Assembly (NCBI GenBank): GCA_041685835.1
Contig: JAWLEX010000082.1
Location: 1-14,056 of the forward strand
From: JAIPEI01 sp041685835
Lineage (GTDB): Bacteria > Desulfobacterota > DSM-4660 > Desulfatiglandales > HGW-15
Direction of reading: 5' to 3'
Length of the DNA: 14,056 bases
How positions within the stretch are numbered: position 1 is the first letter of the stretch; every line of letters starts with the position of its first letter. Positions 14,052 through 14,056 of this stretch are shown here, in pieces. A program made the translations under genes and the position numbers. A model generated the notes under the pieces. The model was not told the origin of the DNA. It searched no databases and worked only from the letters and a program-made list of their open reading frames with translations.

Positions 14052-14056
14052 GTGAG

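Overview
The window reads like ordinary chromosome from a GC-rich Gram-negative bacterium. A multi-PAS hybrid kinase with an HNFNN-type H-box, a complete psp locus under sigma-54 control, MscS, and lipoprotein and signal-peptide genes all fit a deltaproteobacterium (Desulfobacterota). That placement is inferred from protein style, not from a marker gene.

Layout from left to right: (1) the 3' part of a PAS-PAS-histidine kinase-receiver gene that runs off the left edge; (2) a hairpin-rich leader followed by a small basic-tailed protein gene (2256-2504); (3) the phage-shock locus, pspA, pspB and pspC on the minus strand, divergent from pspF on the plus strand, with a near-perfect sigma-54 promoter, a sigma-70 promoter for pspF and candidate PspF sites between them; (4) an MFS transporter convergent with pspF; (5) about 750 bp without an intact gene, holding a small tandem duplication, a palindrome and the decayed remains of a secreted-protein gene; (6) an exported DUF6515-like protein divergent from a BaeSR/OmpR-type two-component pair, with direct repeats of 11-bp period between them that look like the regulator's binding sites; (7) a TPR protein convergent with the regulator; (8) mscS with its own sigma-70 promoter; (9) a small cytosolic protein and a 51-residue lipoprotein; (10) at the right edge, an apparent transcription attenuator.

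The theme is envelope stress and envelope sensing: psp membrane-damage response, a two-component system beside an exported protein, a mechanosensitive channel and a lipoprotein. The most interesting element is the last 210 bp. It has a strong sigma-70 promoter, a 21-residue leader ORF with a Phe/Tyr-rich run, mutually exclusive RNA pairings and a perfect terminator. This is the architecture of an amino-acid attenuator for an aromatic amino acid gene lying just outside the window. No rRNA, tRNA, CRISPR array or intact mobile element was seen.
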